Below the pieces are notes generated by a model, which did not search any database, was not told the DNA's origin, and saw only the letters and a program-made list of their open reading frames with translations. A program made the translations under genes and the position numbers. A stretch of 64,000 bases of DNA from Talinum fruticosum (lineage: Eukaryota > Streptophyta > Magnoliopsida > Caryophyllales > Talinaceae), in contig JAITYX010000066.1 in NCBI GenBank assembly GCA_021018815.1, positions 2,542,001 through 2,606,000 of the forward strand, read 5' to 3'. This document shows, piece by piece, positions 46,389 through 58,856 of this stretch. Every line of letters begins with the position of its first letter. Positions within the stretch are counted from its first letter, which is position 1.

Positions 46389-48160
46389 CTTCCAAATATG
46401 ACTTAAATCTTCTCTCTCAATTCACCTTTTAAACAAACCCGAGAAAACCTAAGGAATGAGCATAATCTTTTCTTCTTTTTTTTTTCTCATGCCAATCACT
46501 TTTTTTCTTTTTTTTTATTATTTCTTTTTTTAATTTTTTTTTTTTACAAATACTATTGGCATGGGAATTATGAACACTCAATTCCAAAGGGTCTAAAAGG
46601 GACTCATCAATTTTTTTTTCTTTCAACATATATCCCACTTTCAAAGTACAAACTAAAACAGGACATCTTCATCATTAAACCCAAAACTGCCCAACTCGAT
46701 AAGTGTTGCTCCTTAACTTTGGCACATGATTAGAAAGTGTCTTTAGGCCAATGGTAAAGCGGATATAGGTGCAACAAAAAAAGGTCAAATCTCAAAGGGC
46801 TAGCAAAAAGGGCATATATAGTAGGGTGACTTTTTGTCTCACGTAATATGAAAACAAATGAATGCCTCTATGATATTACATAATACATGTGCCAAAAGTG
46901 GTCTCAAAAAGAGACAGTAACTAGCTATAGAGGAAATGCACCAAGGAAGAGTCACACATAAAATGAAATATGAGACTAAAATTGATGAATTAGTCTTTCG
47001 GGCACAAAATCTCACATGTTCTTCTACCAAAGTCAAACTAACTCAAAAATTGAATGTCGATATTCAAATGGGACATAGAATGACACATTTTGGATCAAAG
47101 TCTATTATGTACATCATGCATATATACAAACTAATAGTCAAGAAACAAGGGGTCAAAGCTAATCAAAATGTCACAAACTCCCTTAAAACAAATTTTTAAA
47201 GCAAAAATCTTTTTGTTATTTTGAAAAAATTTTCTCTTTTTTCTTTTTCAGAATATTAAAGCGTGCCTTCTCCTCCCCTACACCTAAATCTCACAATGTC
47301 CTCATTAGGAGTCAAGAAGTAACCACATTAACAAAAGAGACTCAATTATATATAAAAATATTACCACAAAAAACAAAAGCGACAATAAAACATAAATATA
47401 TACATGTGGGTGATCATGGCTGTTATGGCTCAACAATATCCAAAATTTATCCTCAAAACGATCACCTTGCAAAAGCACAATCCTAGACATCCACAACTAA
47501 AAGCAAAGAGAAAAAACAATTCTAAATATCCACAACTAAAAATTAAAAAAATATATACACAAAGGAAAAGAAAAGGGAAAGAGAGGAAACAAGTATACTA
47601 GGTTAGGTGTTAGATGCACCTAAACTAATGCCTCCTAAAATAGTACAAAGAAGTCTTGAGGAGTATCAGTCACTCCTTCTTATATCAAGATTAAGCTCCA
47701 AGTCATATGCCATCGGAGCTCTAAGGAGCTTATCAAACATATGAGCACAAAACTCAAATGAATGTAAGTAAGAGAACACAACAACAAATACATCGGTGAT
47801 ATTTAGTGCCCTCCTAAATTTATCATAAGCCTTAGAAAAATCAAAAGAGTGATCAAAGAAGTTAGTCCACATGATTTTGTAGGCATGTCCTCTAGGTAAG
47901 CATGAAAAGGGTCAAATGAGGGAATTTAATCTCCAAAGATACCTAGAGACATAATATTGTCAACCACATCCCCTTCAAGCATGCCAAATGAGGCATTGTC
48001 TTGGTTTCATTACTCACATGGGTTCATCGTTTGCCACCATCTCGCTCACGTTTGAAGCTCATTTTATCGGCTAAGCTCTTTTTGCTTGCCTTGGAGATTG
48101 TTACATTTCACTTATCCATGAACATAGCTTTGATATGCTAATCCGGGAATTTTCAGTAGC
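46389..48160 (-). other. Continuation of gypsy-like non-coding DNA
   Basis: A T-rich stretch (46470-46545, A-rich on the minus strand) and a minus-strand open stretch near 47872-47666 (AYDKFRRALNITDVF) are of the type seen in the 3' part of Tat elements. No pol domain is recognisable. The assignment is by continuity with 42.6-45.2 kb. Confidence 0.3.
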
Positions 48161-49929
48161 CGACACGGGTTGTCGATGTCCATTGACACAACTCATGTCG
48201 AGCGTTGCTTCATTCGTTTAGCTTGCTTTGCTTGGGAGTTCAATGTTGATTTTTGGTTATTCAAATCCCTTTCGGTTATAAGATGTTTCAACTTTATTTG
48301 GGTGTTTATTGCTAACTATTTACATGGAATTTATGAGGAGTTACATTCAAGACAAGTATGCCAAATATCACTTTTTCCTCCACGTAAAGCGTATAAATAT
48401 TATGGTACTTCAACCATTCCAATTGTGGTTGTTCGGCCATCATTCAGAGTATTTGGGAGTGTCATGTCTTTCATGGGTTGTTTTAATAAGGTGTCCTGTA
48501 CAATTTACATCTTTATATTTTCTATTCCACATTATATTTAGAGTTTATTAGTTGTGAGAATTTTATGTATTTATCTAGTTGAACATTCATGCCGATTGAG
48601 ATTTGTCTCTCTATATTGTTTGATATCATTGGGAATCTAGCCCTATAGATCATTGTTGTACTCTTGTTTCTATCATAGTGGATTTTATGCCCTTTGCCGC
48701 TTTGTGGTTTTCTCCCTATTTTAGGTTTCTATAGAAAAATTCTAATGTTTGTTATTTTTTTCAATACTTCTCTAATATCTACATCCTTCTATCTTTCACA
48801 TACTACACTCCAATTCAAAATATATTAAATTTCCTAACATCAATGATTCATCTTTTTCCCTTGCCCCCTGTCCATTAGAACCTGATGCATTCTTTTAATA
48901 AATTTTTTAACTAGGTAGCCAAAGTCTTGATTAGGAAATTTCATGAACCGAGAATCGAGGTTGTTTAAAGAGAACTTTTCCAATAACTTCGAATTAGAAA
49001 ATGAAATGATGATTGAGGGAAATTGACCTTTAAGTGTAGGGTTAATTTCCTTTGAACTTATAAAGTTCAATTGCCAATTAAGTGTTAGTTTGCATTGAAT
49101 TTTTCTCTCTTCCCCTCTCCCCCTCCCCCTCTCTCCCTCTCTCTATCGGTCCCTCTCTCTCTCTCCTCCTCCTTTCTTAGTGACTCTCTCTGTCACCCCC
49201 TCTCTCTCCTCTTACTTCATATATTTTTAAATAATTTTTTTAATAAAAATAAAAATTTATTTATTTTTAAATTATATTATTTTTGTAAAAAAATATTTTT
49301 GGATAAATTAATTATTTATATTACAGATTCTTTTTTAAAAGTTTTCAATGATAAAATTTTTTAAAATTTAAAATTTTAATTTTATTAGTCATTTCCTTTT
49401 AAGGTACCATTATATATTTATCTTATTAGTTAGAGTGTTTGTTAATATTACTTACAACATATAAATTCATACGTGTTAACCTAAAAATATAAATACAAGT
49501 TGATATTCATTAATTTTTAGAATAATGAATAATGAAAAATTCATTTAAAATTTTATCAACTTTATCCCTTGAAGCAAGAGAAGTACAGTAGATAATCATA
49601 TTATAAAATATAATGAAGACAATCGTAAAATATTTTAATTTTAAGATTTTGTAAATGATATTTTGAATAAGATTTTGTAATTCCGTGATTTTGTAAGTGT
49701 TATCCCGGGTTTACATAGTTAAAATGTCGGGATAATAGATTTTTTTCAAATTCAATCTTTCATATTTTTGTAATATATCTCCACATATGACATTTATGAT
49801 TTAGTAAGTTGAATAGTATATTTTTTCAATATTTAGATCTAAATATATACCTGCCTTAATTGTCTTTAAAAAGATTTAATTTTTTTTTAAAATTTAAACA
49901 TTTTGTAAAATCAAAATTATCATCTCGTG
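48161..49929. other. Intergenic with a pyrimidine-rich run
   Basis: No gene recognised. CT- and CCCCT-rich low-complexity DNA lies at 49104-49215. AT-rich DNA follows to the copia element. Confidence 0.4.
49104..49215 (+). repeat. CT-rich low-complexity run
   Basis: Mixed CTCTCC, CCCCT and TCTCTC words on the plus strand over about 110 bases. Confidence 0.85.
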
Positions 49930-51417
49930 TCATTGAAGACTCGGATCTGAATTTATATTATTCTGAATATTATCAAGGACTGAAGTACAAACCTCATCCC
50001 TCCTAGGTTTTGATTGCAAGTCATTCCGAGTGTTATAGAAAATATTGCATCTGTTTTCATTCGATTCCGACTTACTCATAAATCACTTTCTTGGACATCA
50101 ATTCACACTGATGCTTCGAGTCACTCGGACACCACTTAGACATATCGCATGTTCAAACAATTTCTCTAACACTTTTAATCTAAGTTCGACTTCATATTCC
50201 AAGTTAAAGTGAATTACAACGTTAATTCAACTTTCCAAGTCGACTTGTTTGTTTGAAATGTTTTTGTCTAGATCAAGTACTTATACTCTATTATTCTCTT
50301 TATAACTTGATCTTTCCTTAGACTTACTCGGATGGAATTTGAGTATAATGAATATTAGACTCTGAAAATTCCACTGTTCTAGGTCTCGAGATAATTATAC
50401 ATTTAATTATTTTAATTAAATTATTATCCGTGTCTAATCTTGGACCAAAGTATTTTATACTTTGAGAACCAAAATTTGTTTACTTTTGTAGGTTATTTAA
50501 ACGAGGTTATCCTACTTTTAAAATACAAAAGTAACCAGCTTCAAGCTGTCAATCACCAACAGACAAGGCTTTTCTACTTCGAACAAAGCCTGCAGACAGC
50601 GTGTCGAGTTGTCTGTTTCCAAAGCTGGAAATCTTAAACACTAAACTCAACGGTGGTTTTCACCCTACTTTTCAAACACCACCAGTGGATTGGGACATCC
50701 TAAGGAGTCAAGAGCCTTTGCACAACGTTCACATCTCAATGGATCTTTTCGAGCGACTCAAAAGAACCGTTACAACGGTCACAAAGGACTTCTATTCGGA
50801 AGATAGTCACAACGGCTAATCTCCTTGGTCATTTATAAATAAAAGCCAACTCTCAAGACTTGAAGATTGCTGAACACATTGTTGAAGTTATATCTCTCTC
50901 GTATAATTCTCATTCAATCTTCATCTTACAACTCCCGATCCGTACTTTATACTTTTCCGAGTTGTAAAGTCTTGTAATCAGTTACTTACTCTTTCTTACT
51001 TTCCGAGTAAGGTCCCTTAACTGAGCCATAATGGTTAACTCAGCTCAATTGTCCCTAGCTGTAAAGGTTACCTCAATTAGGAAGTACTAGATCAAATAAG
51101 GGAACTTCGAGTCTAGGAAAATTTTGTAAGGAATTGTTTAAGGGAGCAATTCGGTTGAGTCGATCTCATCGTATTTTATGGATTCAAAATAATGGATTTG
51201 ACTTGGTGCTTGAACTAGCACTAGCCGTGGTTTTCTCGCCCCAAGAGGGTTTCCATGTAAATTTGAGTTCATATTTTTCGAGTCCAATCTAGACTCGGAC
51301 AGGTCTTGTTTACTACTTTCAAGCTTTAATCTTCCAAGTTTGTTAAAATTTCCTCATCACTCTATTCACCCTTCCCCCTCTAGGGTGACTAAGACTCTCC
51401 AAGAGCAAACCTTCAAT

Positions 51418-51429
51418 TGGTATCGAGCC
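51418..51429 (+). other. Copia primer-binding site
   Basis: TGGTATCGAGCC is complementary to the 3' end of initiator methionine tRNA apart from one missing base. It starts two bases after the LTR end. Confidence 0.7.
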
Positions 51430-51474
51430 TAACCTTTCAGAAAGGATCTAACAATCTAAAGGTCTAAAGATCAA

Positions 51475-52470
51475 ATGGCTCGGAACAACGAAGAGTTCGA
51501 TGAAAGAAGATCTTCCAAGTAGACCACCAAAGTTCAAAGGATCAAATTTCGTGCACTTGGAAGAAGTTCATGGAATGCTTTCTATTGGATCATGATGAAG
51601 ATGTTTGGAACATCATACAAGAAGGCAATTACATTCCAATGAAGATGAAAGATACAAGACTCGTGCCTAAAGCAAAGTTTGAGTACACCATCGAAGAGGC
51701 GAAAAGTTCGGAAAGAACTTTAAAGCGATGAACATTCCGATGTGCGCCATCGGCTCGGAAGAATACAACAGAGTGTCGGCTTGTGACACGGCCAAAGATG
51801 TGTGGGACACTCTTGTCAACACATATGAAGGAACAAGCCAAGTAAGACAAGCGAAGATAAGCCAATATCTTCACAAATACGAGCTGTTCAAGATGGAGCC
51901 GAAGAGGACATCACTCGGATGTTTATCCGCTTCACCGAGATTACAAACAATCTCAAATCTCCGGGTAGAAAGATTTCCCATGAAGAGATGTGCAGAAAAA
52001 TTCTAAGAAGTCTACCCAAGAGAAGATGGGGTCCCAAGGTGACGGCTATCTAGGAAGCTCGGAACCTCTCACTACTAAACCCGGACGAACCGATTGGGAA
52101 GCTGCTTACCCATGAAATCCATATGGAAGAAGAGGATGCCGAGGTCAGCACTAAAAAGAATATTGTGCTTGAAGGCCTCATAAAGCAAAGGAGAAAATCT
52201 AAGTTCCTCGGACTTAGAAGAAGATCCCATGGCATTTATCACTCGAGGCTTCAAAAGAATGATGAAACACAAGAGATGGGAGAAAAGGCCAAGAGAAGAG
52301 TTCTACAAGAAGGACAAGAAGGATAGAAAAGGTAAACACTCCTCCCCTTCAAAGTTATATTTAACTAAGAACTCTAACTGTTTTGAATGTGGCAACAAAG
52401 ATCACATAGTCAAAGACTGTCCAAGGAGAAAAAGGGACAGAAAGAAGAAGAAGGTTATGATGGCCACATA
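51475..52470 (+). pseudogene. Copia gag with zinc knuckle, frameshifted
   Basis: Starts MARNNEEFDERRSSK at 51477, stops early, and continues in other frames through gag words such as AKDVWDTLVNTYEGTSQV (51790-51845) to a CCHC zinc knuckle CFECGNKDHIVKDC (52379-52420), followed by a basic tail. Gag packages element RNA. At least three frame changes are needed, so it is not functional. Confidence 0.8.
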
Positions 52471-53285
52471 GAGTGATGAAGATTCATCTGAAGAAGATGA
52501 AGACTCGGACGACTCAAAGTGTCCGATGGCACTATCGGACTCGAAGCTAATTCCGAGTCGGATTCTGACGACTTAGACAATGAGGAGATGAATCCTCAGG
52601 AGGTAATTGAATACTTCCTCAAGTTTTCCAAAGTCGATTTAGCCAAATATATTTATACTTTGGAAGAAAAGTCAAATTCGATTCTTCCCAATTCAAAGAA
52701 CAACTTAAGTCTCTCACTTCGAGAGCATTGCTTTGAAAAATGAATTGGAAAAGCTGAGACTTACTCTAAGAGAACTCAAGACTAGTACTCAAGCTAATGA
52801 GGCTGAGTCCGAGTCACTCATAAGAGAAAATGAGCATATGAAACAAAAGCTCAATGAGTCTCAAGAACTTGTTTTGAAATTTACTCAAGGTTAGAAAAAC
52901 CTTGACATGCTCTTAGGCTCTCAATGTGTCTCCTTCAGGAAAGAAGGACTTGGTTTCAACAAAAAGGAGGAATCTAACTCCTACTCGGATATTTTCAAAA
53001 AGATTCCAGAGCTGTAAAGTTCAGGAAGGCTGAGCACGACCCCATTCATAAGAATGAAAAGAGGATCGACCCCATACCAGCTTACAGGAGAAAACCTTCT
53101 CCACTTGTTTATAAAAGAAAAGATTTACAAAAGAAAGAGACACACACTCGGTTTTCAAAAAGGAAGACTCGGAATCGGACCAAACACAAAGTTATTCAAA
53201 TCTGGGTTCCCAAGAGTGTACTTCCTCGAAAAGGACAACAAGTAAAGGGAGTTACTGGGTTTGTTAGAGGAAGTGAGAAGGGTTA

Positions 53286-54300
53286 GTGTGTTTCGACTTG
53301 CAGGTAACTCGAGAAAAGACAAAAGGTTATTGGTACCTAGACGGTGGATGCTCACGCCACATGTCAGGAGATTCAAGACTCTTTTCTAAGTTAGAAGATT
53401 ACAAGGGAGGCAAAGTTACTTTTGGAGATGACAGTAAGGGCAAGATAATTGGAATAGGCAAAATTGGAAAAGGAGACAACCTGGTTAGCCTGAGTCTATC
53501 TTGTCAAAGGATTAAAGTACAATCTACTCAACATCTCTCAACTGTGTGACAAAAGTCAAGAGGTAATATTCACTCGGACCAATTGCTATATTTCTAACGC
53601 AACTACCAAGGAGACTAAGCTCTCGGGTAAGAGATCATGTGACACCTACACTATTCCTCTTTCCGATCCAAGATAGAATTTATCATGTTTAAAAGTATCT
53701 CTCGCATGATGATTCTTAGACATGGCATCGTAGACTAGGTCATGTTAGCATGCATACTATCAGAAAGCTTGCATCTCATGGTTTAGTCGAGGCTTGCCTA
53801 ACTGTGCATTCAAGAAAGATAAAATTTGTGAAGCATGCACAAAAGGGAAACAGGTCATATCATCTTTCAAATCTCTCAAAATTGTTTCCACATCCAAAGT
53901 GCTTGAATTGTTGTATATGGACTTATGTGGTGAAATCCTTGTAAAGAGTCTCGGAGGTCAATCATATGTACTTGTAATTCTTGATGATTATTCATGATTT
54001 ACCTAGGTGTGTTTTCTTAAGCACAAAAATGAAACTTTCAAAGAGTTCAGCAAGCTCTGCAGGAAAATTCAAGTTGAGTCTCGGACTCAAATCGGAAGAA
54101 TTCGAACCGACCATGGAAGGGAGTTCGATTACTCGGAATTTGCAGAGTTCTGCGATAAGAATGGTATCTCCCACAAATTCTTAGCACCAAGAACTCCTCA
54201 ACAGAATAGAGTAGTGGATAGAAAGAATAGAACTCTTGAAGAAATAGGAAGCACAATGATGATTGAACATGATCTACCTTACTATTTCGGGCTAAGGTAG
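53286..54300 (+). pseudogene. Copia protease and integrase region, frameshifted
   Basis: Protease: WYLDGGCSRHMSG (53330-53370), where copia elements normally have D-S-G; here the serine is glycine. Integrase: a His-Cys zinc region ending CEACTKGKQ (about 53830), the first core Asp in LLYMDLCGE (53910), and the second in RTDHGREFD (54097-54130). Integrase inserts the cDNA copy. Several frame changes break it. Confidence 0.8.
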
Positions 54301-55134
54301 TCAACACAGACAAACTATACACTCGAACAAATGCCTCATCGGACCTATCTCGAAGAAAACTCCATATAAGCTTTACAAAGGGAAGAAACCCAACATTTCA
54401 TACTTCAAACCCTTTGGATGTAAGTGTTATGTTCACAATAATGGTAAGGATCACCTGACCAAGTTTGATGCTCGGTCGGATGAAGGTATTTTCGTGGTTA
54501 TTCCTCTCAAAGTCAAGCATATCGCATTTTCAATAAAAGAACTAACAAAGTGGAAGAAAGCATCCACGTTGTTTTTGATGAGATTGATCAGGGAAAACCA
54601 AGTAAGTCAACATTCTCATATCTAAAACTCAGCCGAGATGATGATTTTGTTGAAGATGAGCTCAGACAGAGTCAAAAAAGCAACTCGGAATGAGATAGCT
54701 CGAATACCATGACTCGGATCGAAACGACTCAAGAGCCAAGTCGGAATGTTGAAAGTCAATCGGATGAGCAAGCCCAATCAGATCGGACCACTGAAGATCA
54801 ACCAATTCAACCTATAAATTTGGTGAACCAAAGAATAGGTACGAGCATTTAAATATGCGTCGAGTCACCCACTTGAAAACATCTTGTCCGACATCAACAG
54901 TGGGGTAAGAACTCGTTCTTCTTTGCAAAATCTATGTACATTCACTGCATTCATATCATTAATTGAACCTAGAAATGCACTAAAGGCCCTAAATGAGCCT
55001 GAATGGGTAGAGGTCATGCAAGAGGAACTTAATCAATTTGAAAGAAACCAAGTCCGAACTCGACCAAACGACCTGCCGACCACCCAGTCATAGGAACCAA
55101 ATGGGTTTTCAAGAACAAACTGGATTAGGAAGGG

Positions 55135-56000
55135 TTGGTAGTCGGAGATAAGGCTAGACTTGTGGCTCAAGGTTACAATCAAGAAGAAGGGATTGATTGT
55201 GGGGAAACCTTTGCACCGGTTGCTACGATTGAAACAATTAGAATCCTATTGGCATTTGCATCAAGCATGAATATTAAACTATATCAAATGGATGTCAAAT
55301 GTTCTTTTCTGAATGGTTTCATTCAAGAGGAAGTCTATGTTGAGCAACCCCTGGATTTGAAAACTCAGAATTTTAAAATCATGTTTTCAAGTTGCAAAAG
55401 GCTCTCTATGGTCTTAAACAAGCTCCTAGAGTTTGGTATGAAAGACTGAGCAGACTTCTTGGTTGAAAAAGATTTTAAAAGAGGCCATATTGACAAAACT
55501 CTTTTCATAAAAACCAAGGGGAAAGACTTTCTTATTGCTTATGTCTATGTTGATGATATAATTTTTGGAGCTACTAATGAAAATCTTTGTCAAGATTTTT
55601 CCGAGTTAATGAGACAGGAATTCCAAATGAGCATGATGGGAGAACTCAATTTCTTCCTTGGTCTACAAATCAAGCAAGACAAAGATGGCATCTATGTCCA
55701 TCAATCGAAGTATACCAAGGAGTTGCTGAAGAAGTACAAGCTTCAAGATGCAAAACATGCCGCAATAGCAATGAGTAGTAGCATAAAACTAAACTCGGAC
55801 GAGAAAGGTAAAGCGATAGATCGAAACTCTTTCGAGGTATGATTGGATCTCTGCTATATCTCACATCCAGTAGGCCGGACATAATGTTTAGTATATGTCT
55901 ATGTGCAAGATTTCAAGCTAATCCAAAAGAATCACATCTCACTGCGGTGAAGAGAATCTTTAGATATCGAAGTATCCAAAAGAATCACATTAATGTAGAG
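55135..56000 (+). pseudogene. Copia reverse transcriptase, interrupted
   Basis: [21 protein letters not shown] begins the RT at about 55150, and the active-site box YVDDIIFG (55546-55569) is intact. SRPDIMFSICLCARFQ lies near 55870-55920. Stops occur between blocks (about 55450 and 55842). The sequence fades after KRIFRY at about 55970, and no RNase H follows. RT copies element RNA to DNA; this copy cannot. Confidence 0.85.
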
Positions 56001-56105
56001 TCTTTGGATTATTGTTTTGTTCATACACTGAGGAATTCGATGTGCATTGATTTACAAATGTACTTTTGGGTTAGTGTTTGGACACGGAATTATGGGTCCT
56101 TATGA

Positions 56106-57270
56106 TACTGATTAGCAGCAGTTAGAAATGCAAGAGCAAGAGATGAAACAACCACATCTACAAATTATAAATGCACTAGACGATACAGACATACCGAAAG
56201 CTACGTTTGCATGGATTCCATCAATAAAAGGAGGGCCAAGTATAAATACAATAACATTAGTAATGTGGAACCCAAGTTCATTTAAATCCTTGACATCATG
56301 TTCAGAAACTTCACGTTTATGTCAGGCCCTTCCCTTAATACCTCTTTCCCATGTTTCGAATATCACATTATTTGCATTGTCTTCTGAGTAGTGAACTCAA
56401 AAACTTGACCTTAACCCATGGAAACATTTAGAGTTTCGACTGCGGCTCCGAGCAAACACCTCAGATACTGGTTATAGTATGGTATAGTATTGTAGTGTAT
56501 TTATAACATCGGTCTGCAACATCTAAATTAAGGATGATGCATGATGTGTGGCTGGCTATCAGCCAGTAGAACAAGTAAATTGTCCAATATTTTGTTATTA
56601 AAGGCCTGGATTCAAGTTCCACATATATATGATATAAGTTTATTTTCCATAAAAATAAATGAATTACTTGAAAAGAATAAAGAATTATTGAAAATTTCAA
56701 TGAATAAATCAACTAATATTATAGTTTGTCAAGTTTGATCCGCACAATAACTCAATCTGAAATATCGAGAGGAACATGAACCTATCACAATTTCTAATTT
56801 TAACTATAAAGTAGTTACAATCTGACCGATTATGTGAAAATATGTTTTTTTTATGGGTGTATGATGTATCTAAACTATTTCTGACATACATATATACATA
56901 AAATTCACTTGGTTATCAAATGGATTGACCAAACCCACCCATTTGCCATTTTAATTTAAAATAACCAAATTCCTGACATTTTTAACTTGTTTTTGTACCT
57001 CTTTTTTTTTTTCTCTGGTCCCTGTTTGCTTCTCATTTCTCATTCAAGATGAGATTGAAGACTAGCACACTTGAGTATCCTAAATTATACCCCCAAAGTA
57101 TAAATGAATGTGGTAGACCTAGTTTTTTGATCCATTTTTGTTATTTGACTCACAATCATGTGAACCCTTTTAGGAATGCCCATGTATCATGTGAAGTGAT
57201 GCATGTACTTTGTACCCTCCTACATTTAATTTGATGGCCATCTCCTTCATTCTCTCCCCTTCATGATCCA
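56106..57270. other. Intergenic between copia remnant and EPF2-like gene
   Basis: No coding match was recognised on either strand. It contains the upstream region of the EPF2-like gene. Confidence 0.4.
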
Positions 57271-57278
57271 TATAAAAG
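57271..57278 (+). promoter_or_regulatory. TATA box of the EPF2-like gene
   Basis: TATAAAAG, a consensus plant TATA box, lies 105 bases before the ATG at 57376. The spacing gives a leader of about 70 bases. Confidence 0.65.
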
Positions 57279-57375
57279 AGCATTCATCCTCAACCCCAAT
57301 TCCCTTGTGAATTAGAGTAGCCAGCAAAAGCTCTCTAGTGAGACATCATAATTTCTTGGCATAAAAATCAAAGAC

Positions 57376-58856
57376 ATGAAATTCTCACTTAGAGCTCAAA
57401 AATATTGCATTTTGGTGTTTGTAATTTTGGTCTTGTTGGTTATAGGGATTACTATCCATCCTAAGCCAAAACATTGTTAGTTTTCCGGAAATAACTCAGT
57501 TTTTTATTATTCTTAAATACCATATTATGCTTACTAATTTATTTGAATGCTAATGTTATTAATTTTTCGGATTTTTCCAGCTAGTTTACGTAACATAAGC
57601 TTTATCAATGGGAATCCAAGTCATTCACGGAGAAAGGTTCGTACAAAAACCATAGTTTGCATTTTTGGCTTCCTTTTTTTTTTGGCTTGGCGGGTAGGGT
57701 TGGGAGGCAGGGCGGAGCCCTTCATGTGCCAAGGGTGTCCCCAAAAAAATTTAAAAAATAATTTATTTTTAGAGTGAAAATTTTAAATTATAAGTAATTG
57801 GACACCCTTTAATTTAATACAAAAGACATTGGACACCCTTGTTTCGAATCCTGGCTCCACCACTGTTGAGAGGTTTGATTTATGTGAATGAATGCTCTAT
57901 TTAATTGTTTAAACATTCAGGCATATTTGATCTAGATGTTATGATTGTTATGATAATTGTTACGACAGACTAAAAACTAATTGTAACTATTGATAACCAC
58001 TAACTAATAATTTTTACAGTTAAAACGAATATGTACTTAAAATGTATTGTAACATCTAAAGTATTATATTATACTTGTTCCATAAAATAAGTACAAAGGT
58101 GTTATACTTAGACATAAAGTTCAAATTTTATGTCAAGGAGAGGATGAGTTAAAGCGACACAAGTGAAACACAAAGTTCCATAAATAATGGTGGGTGTGAA
58201 TTAAATTTGTGTTTTTGAATTTTGTATTCTTTAAATTTAAATATAGGTAGGTACAAGGGAGGGGTTTTTTTTGCGATACTGCCCATCTTATGAGTAGCAA
58301 ACCCCCTAAAAAATCACTCAAAAGAAGGGGAAAAGAATAGAAATAAAGAAAATAAATATATTGTTTTAAATTGTTCAACATTTATTTCCTTTAAATTAAG
58401 TATCTTCCTCGAATTAAATGAAAAAGTTGCTTTCACAGAATTTGTATTCATGTGACTTGACAATATAACTTAACTTTATTATTGGAGGATTAAAGAAAAA
58501 AAAAGGAAAAAAGAAAGCTATTGAGACGTATAATTTGACAATTTGTTGGAGTACACCAACTTCATTCTCAACCATTTGTTGATATAAAATCCATGTGTTA
58601 GGATTTAATCTGTTGACCATGAAAGTAACTAAATGGAAAAGTTGTTGCATGATGTGATTAGGGGCCAGAAGGAGAAGAAATAGGAAGAGAACTTTATCCA
58701 ATGGGTTCAAGCTTGCCGGATTGTTCCCATGCTTGTGGGGAATGCTCACCATGCAAGAGGGTGATGGTTAGCTTCAAGTGTTCTTCCGAGTCTTGTCCGA
58801 TCGTCTACCGATGCATGTGCAAAGGAAAATACTATCACGTCCCATCGTCTAATTAG
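57376..58856 (+). CDS. EPF2: EPF2-like epidermal patterning factor, secreted peptide
   Basis: Three exons, 57376-57475, 57581-57636 and 58662-58856, joined by GT-AG introns of 105 and 1025 bp, give a 116-residue precursor. Exon 1 encodes a signal peptide with core CILVFVILVLLVIGITI (11-27). The C-terminal domain starts GSSLPDCSHACG and ends CMCKGKYYHVPSSN, with eight cysteines spaced as in EPF1/EPF2. The phrases SPCKRVMVSF and GKYYHVP match EPF2 better than EPF1. In Arabidopsis, EPF2 is secreted by early stomatal-lineage cells and signals through ERECTA-family and TMM receptors to limit entry into that lineage. Here the same role is inferred. The last exon holds all of the mature peptide. Intron 2 carries a hAT MITE. 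Unspliced, the first frame ends after 34 codons, which makes the gene easy to miss. Confidence 0.9.
57708..57865. mobile_element. hAT-type MITE in intron 2 of the EPF2-like gene
   Basis: Ends CAGGGCGGAGCCC and CTGGCTCCACCACTG are inverted copies with one gap. Flanks TTGGGAGG (57700-57707) and TTGAGAGG (57866-57873) match at 7 of 8. Interior words GGGTGTCC and GGACACCC are inverted as in the other copies of the family. Length is 158 bp. Confidence 0.85.

Larger units (their letters stand above)
49930..56105 (+). mobile_element. Copia (SIRE-like) retrotransposon, broken and 3'-truncated
   Basis: A 5' LTR ends TTCA at 51415, with a TATA box TTTATAAATAAA at 50832. The primer-binding site TGGTATCGAGCC at 51418-51429 is close to the usual initiator-Met site TGGTATCAGAGC. 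Gag, protease, integrase and reverse transcriptase follow in copia order. RT ends in SLLYLTSSRPDI-CLCARFQ, the wording of the SIRE lineage. RNase H and the 3' LTR are missing after about 56000. Frequent frameshifts and stops show an old, inactive copy. The LTR start is not resolved (49930-50430). Confidence 0.85.

Noticed and set aside
48170..48551. 123-codon open frame with hydrophobic stretches
   Set aside because: Overlapping frames are open too, and no family motif or splice structure supports a gene.
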